64,000 nucleotides of DNA, taken from Amycolatopsis sp. WQ 127309 (GTDB lineage: Bacteria > Actinomycetota > Actinomycetes > Mycobacteriales > Pseudonocardiaceae). The stretch's first letter is position 1. Every line of letters begins with the position of its first letter. Below are positions 61,074 to 64,000 of the stretch, piece after piece. The DNA is taken from the NCBI RefSeq assembly GCF_023023025.1, contig NZ_CP095481.1, positions 4,402,001 through 4,466,000 of the forward strand, given 5' to 3'. The notes under the pieces are model-generated. The model made no database searches. It had not been told where the DNA came from and saw nothing but the letters and a program-made list of their open reading frames with translations. The position numbers and the translations under genes were made by a program.

Positions 61074-62111
61074 GTGAGCAAACAAGCTTGGCCCAGCGGT
61101 GCCGCGACGGCGATCGGCTCGATGCCCGGCACGGACCCCGCGGAAGCAGCGGCGGTCGTGTTCGGCGAGCTGCCGGACTTCCCGCACCTGCCGGAGTTGC
61201 CGGCGCGCGGCGTCGGGGCGGACATGCTGGGGCGGACGGCGGCGCTGCTGGTCGACCTGGCCGTCGAGGTCGTGCCGAGCGGCTACCGCGTCACTGCCCG
61301 GCCGGGGCACGAACACCGGCGGGCCGTCGACCTGCTTCGCTGGGATCTGGACGCGCTGCAAGAGGCCAAGGAGAAAGCCGGGGTCACGCCGCCTGCCTTC
61401 AAGGTCCAGCTCGCCGGGCCGTGGACGCTCGGCGCCGGAATCGAACTGCCCCGCGGCCACCGCGTGCTCACGGACCGCGGTGCCCTGCGGGACTTCACGT
61501 CGTCCCTGCTCGACGGCCTCGCGGAGCACGTCGCGGAGGTCCGGTCCAGGATCGGCGCTCCCGTGGTCGTCCAGTTCGACGAGCCGTCGCTGCCCATGGT
61601 GCTGGCCGGCGGGCTGTCGACGCCGTCCGGCTACGGGAACGTCGCGGCGGTGCCGGGACCCGAGGCCCGTGACCTGCTCGCCACCGTCATCGAAGGCGCG
61701 CGCACGATCACCGGCCAGCCGGTGATCGTGCACTGCTGCGCCGCGGAACCGCCGCTCGGTCTGCTGCGTGAGGCCGGCGCGGACGGCTTGGCGTTCGACC
61801 TCCGGGTGCTCGACGGCGTGTCCGCCGCGTTCCTCGACGAGATCGGCGAAGTGTGGGACGGCGGGGCGACGCTGTTCATGGGCGCGATCCCGACCACCGA
61901 ACCCGCCGCTCCGCTGAGCCTGAAGGACGTCGGTGAAGCGCCGTTCCGGCTGGCGAGCCGGCTCGGGTTCAACGAAAGCGTCCTGGCCGAACGCGCCGTG
62001 CCGACCCCCGCCTGCGGTCTTGCCGGCGCGACGCCGGACTGGATGCGCCGGGCTCTCGAGTTGTCCCGCGAGCTGGGCAAGGCCTTCGTGGAGCCGCCGG
62101 AACGTTGGTGA
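61074..62111 (+). CDS. MetE-like (B12-independent methionine synthase C-terminal domain) protein
   Basis: GTG 61074 gives 345 aa, only the size of the catalytic barrel of MetE, as in mycobacterial Rv3015c. The sequence starts SKQAWPSGAATAIGSMPGTDPAEAAAVVFGELP and contains LAGPWTLGAGIELPRGHRVL, VVQFDEPSLPMVL and the zinc-ligand-like IVHCCAAEPP. The full-length MetE N-terminal half is missing. It probably acts as a corrinoid- or cobalamin-independent methyltransferase, not proven. It lies upstream of a hypothetical protein and ligA, as in mycobacteria. Confidence 0.85.
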   Translation: MSKQAWPSGAATAIGSMPGTDPAEAAAVVFGELPDFPHLPELPARGVGADMLGRTAALLVDLAVEVVPSGYRVTARPGHEHRRAVDLLRWDLDALQEAKEKAGVTPPAFKVQLAGPWTLGAGIELPRGHRVLTDRGALRDFTSSLLDGLAEHVAEVRSRIGAPVVVQFDEPSLPMVLAGGLSTPSGYGNVAAVPGPEARDLLATVIEGARTITGQPVIVHCCAAEPPLGLLREAGADGLAFDLRVLDGVSAAFLDEIGEVWDGGATLFMGAIPTTEPAAPLSLKDVGEAPFRLASRLGFNESVLAERAVPTPACGLAGATPDWMRRALELSRELGKAFVEPPERW

Positions 62112-62195
62112 CGGAATCCGGCAACTCGCCGACATCGGCGTGGCACGCCAAGTAGCGTGGCGGGGAAGCCGACCGAACGAGGACCACCGATAGCC

Positions 62196-64000
<1,805 letters not shown>

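Overview
The window is about 70% G+C actinobacterial chromosome. Gene content points to the Pseudonocardiaceae, most likely Amycolatopsis or a close relative (inference). The main reasons are a vancomycin-GtfB-like glycosyltransferase, the divergent ramB/aceA/aceB glyoxylate locus, and a block with the gene order of mycobacterial Rv3032-Rv3014c. I see no rRNA, tRNA, CRISPR array, IS element, phage gene, origin or recognisable biosynthetic gene cluster.

Region 1 (1-25,500) is accessory metabolism made of small regulator-plus-enzyme units: a GH18 chitinase with two DasR-like boxes, a GntR/TetR double-HTH regulator, PadR with an FAD monooxygenase, XRE with an NmrA reductase, two HxlR regulators beside a VOC protein, a serine hydrolase and an alpha/beta hydrolase-MBL pair, an orphan Gtf, an NlpC/P60 and nucleoside hydrolase pair, and a GntR-controlled carbon-nitrogen hydrolase and APC permease. 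Most regulators are divergent from or adjacent to their probable target, and many intergenic gaps hold a clear inverted or direct repeat.

Region 2 (25,500-35,500) holds ilvA-NADAR, then ramB divergent from aceA and aceB (isocitrate lyase and malate synthase, the glyoxylate shunt) with several RamB-like boxes, a decayed DUF899 pseudogene, and a TetR/DUF1348 pair with two matching operators.

Region 3 (35,500-46,200) contains homologues of the mycobacterial alpha-glucan / methylglucose lipopolysaccharide genes (GT4, GH57 branching enzyme, Rv3030-like methyltransferase). The GT4 gene is separated from the other two by about 5.8 kb carrying a GH2 hydrolase, a ROK regulator, a DUF1479 oxygenase-like protein, a His8 exported peptide and a glutathione peroxidase. 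Between GH2 and ROK lie degenerate 47-bp tandem repeats followed by 18 perfect copies of a 7-mer.

Region 4 (46,200-64,000) is core: etfB-etfA, an ornithine-lipid-type acyltransferase pair, cysteine desulfurase and mnmA, a MetE-like protein and ligA (cut by the window end). Interspersed are an oxidoreductase, a LuxR regulator, an MFS exporter under a MerR-type promoter, a DUF222 protein with a degraded HNH motif, two tandem GNATs, an MBL hydrolase and a scramblase-like protein.

No clear new defence or mobile system is visible. The most unusual features are the repeat block at 38.7-39.2 kb, the His-rich exported peptide, the repeat-bearing tail of the acyltransferase, the MerR-type promoter without a MerR gene, and degenerate tandem repeats at several convergent gene ends.
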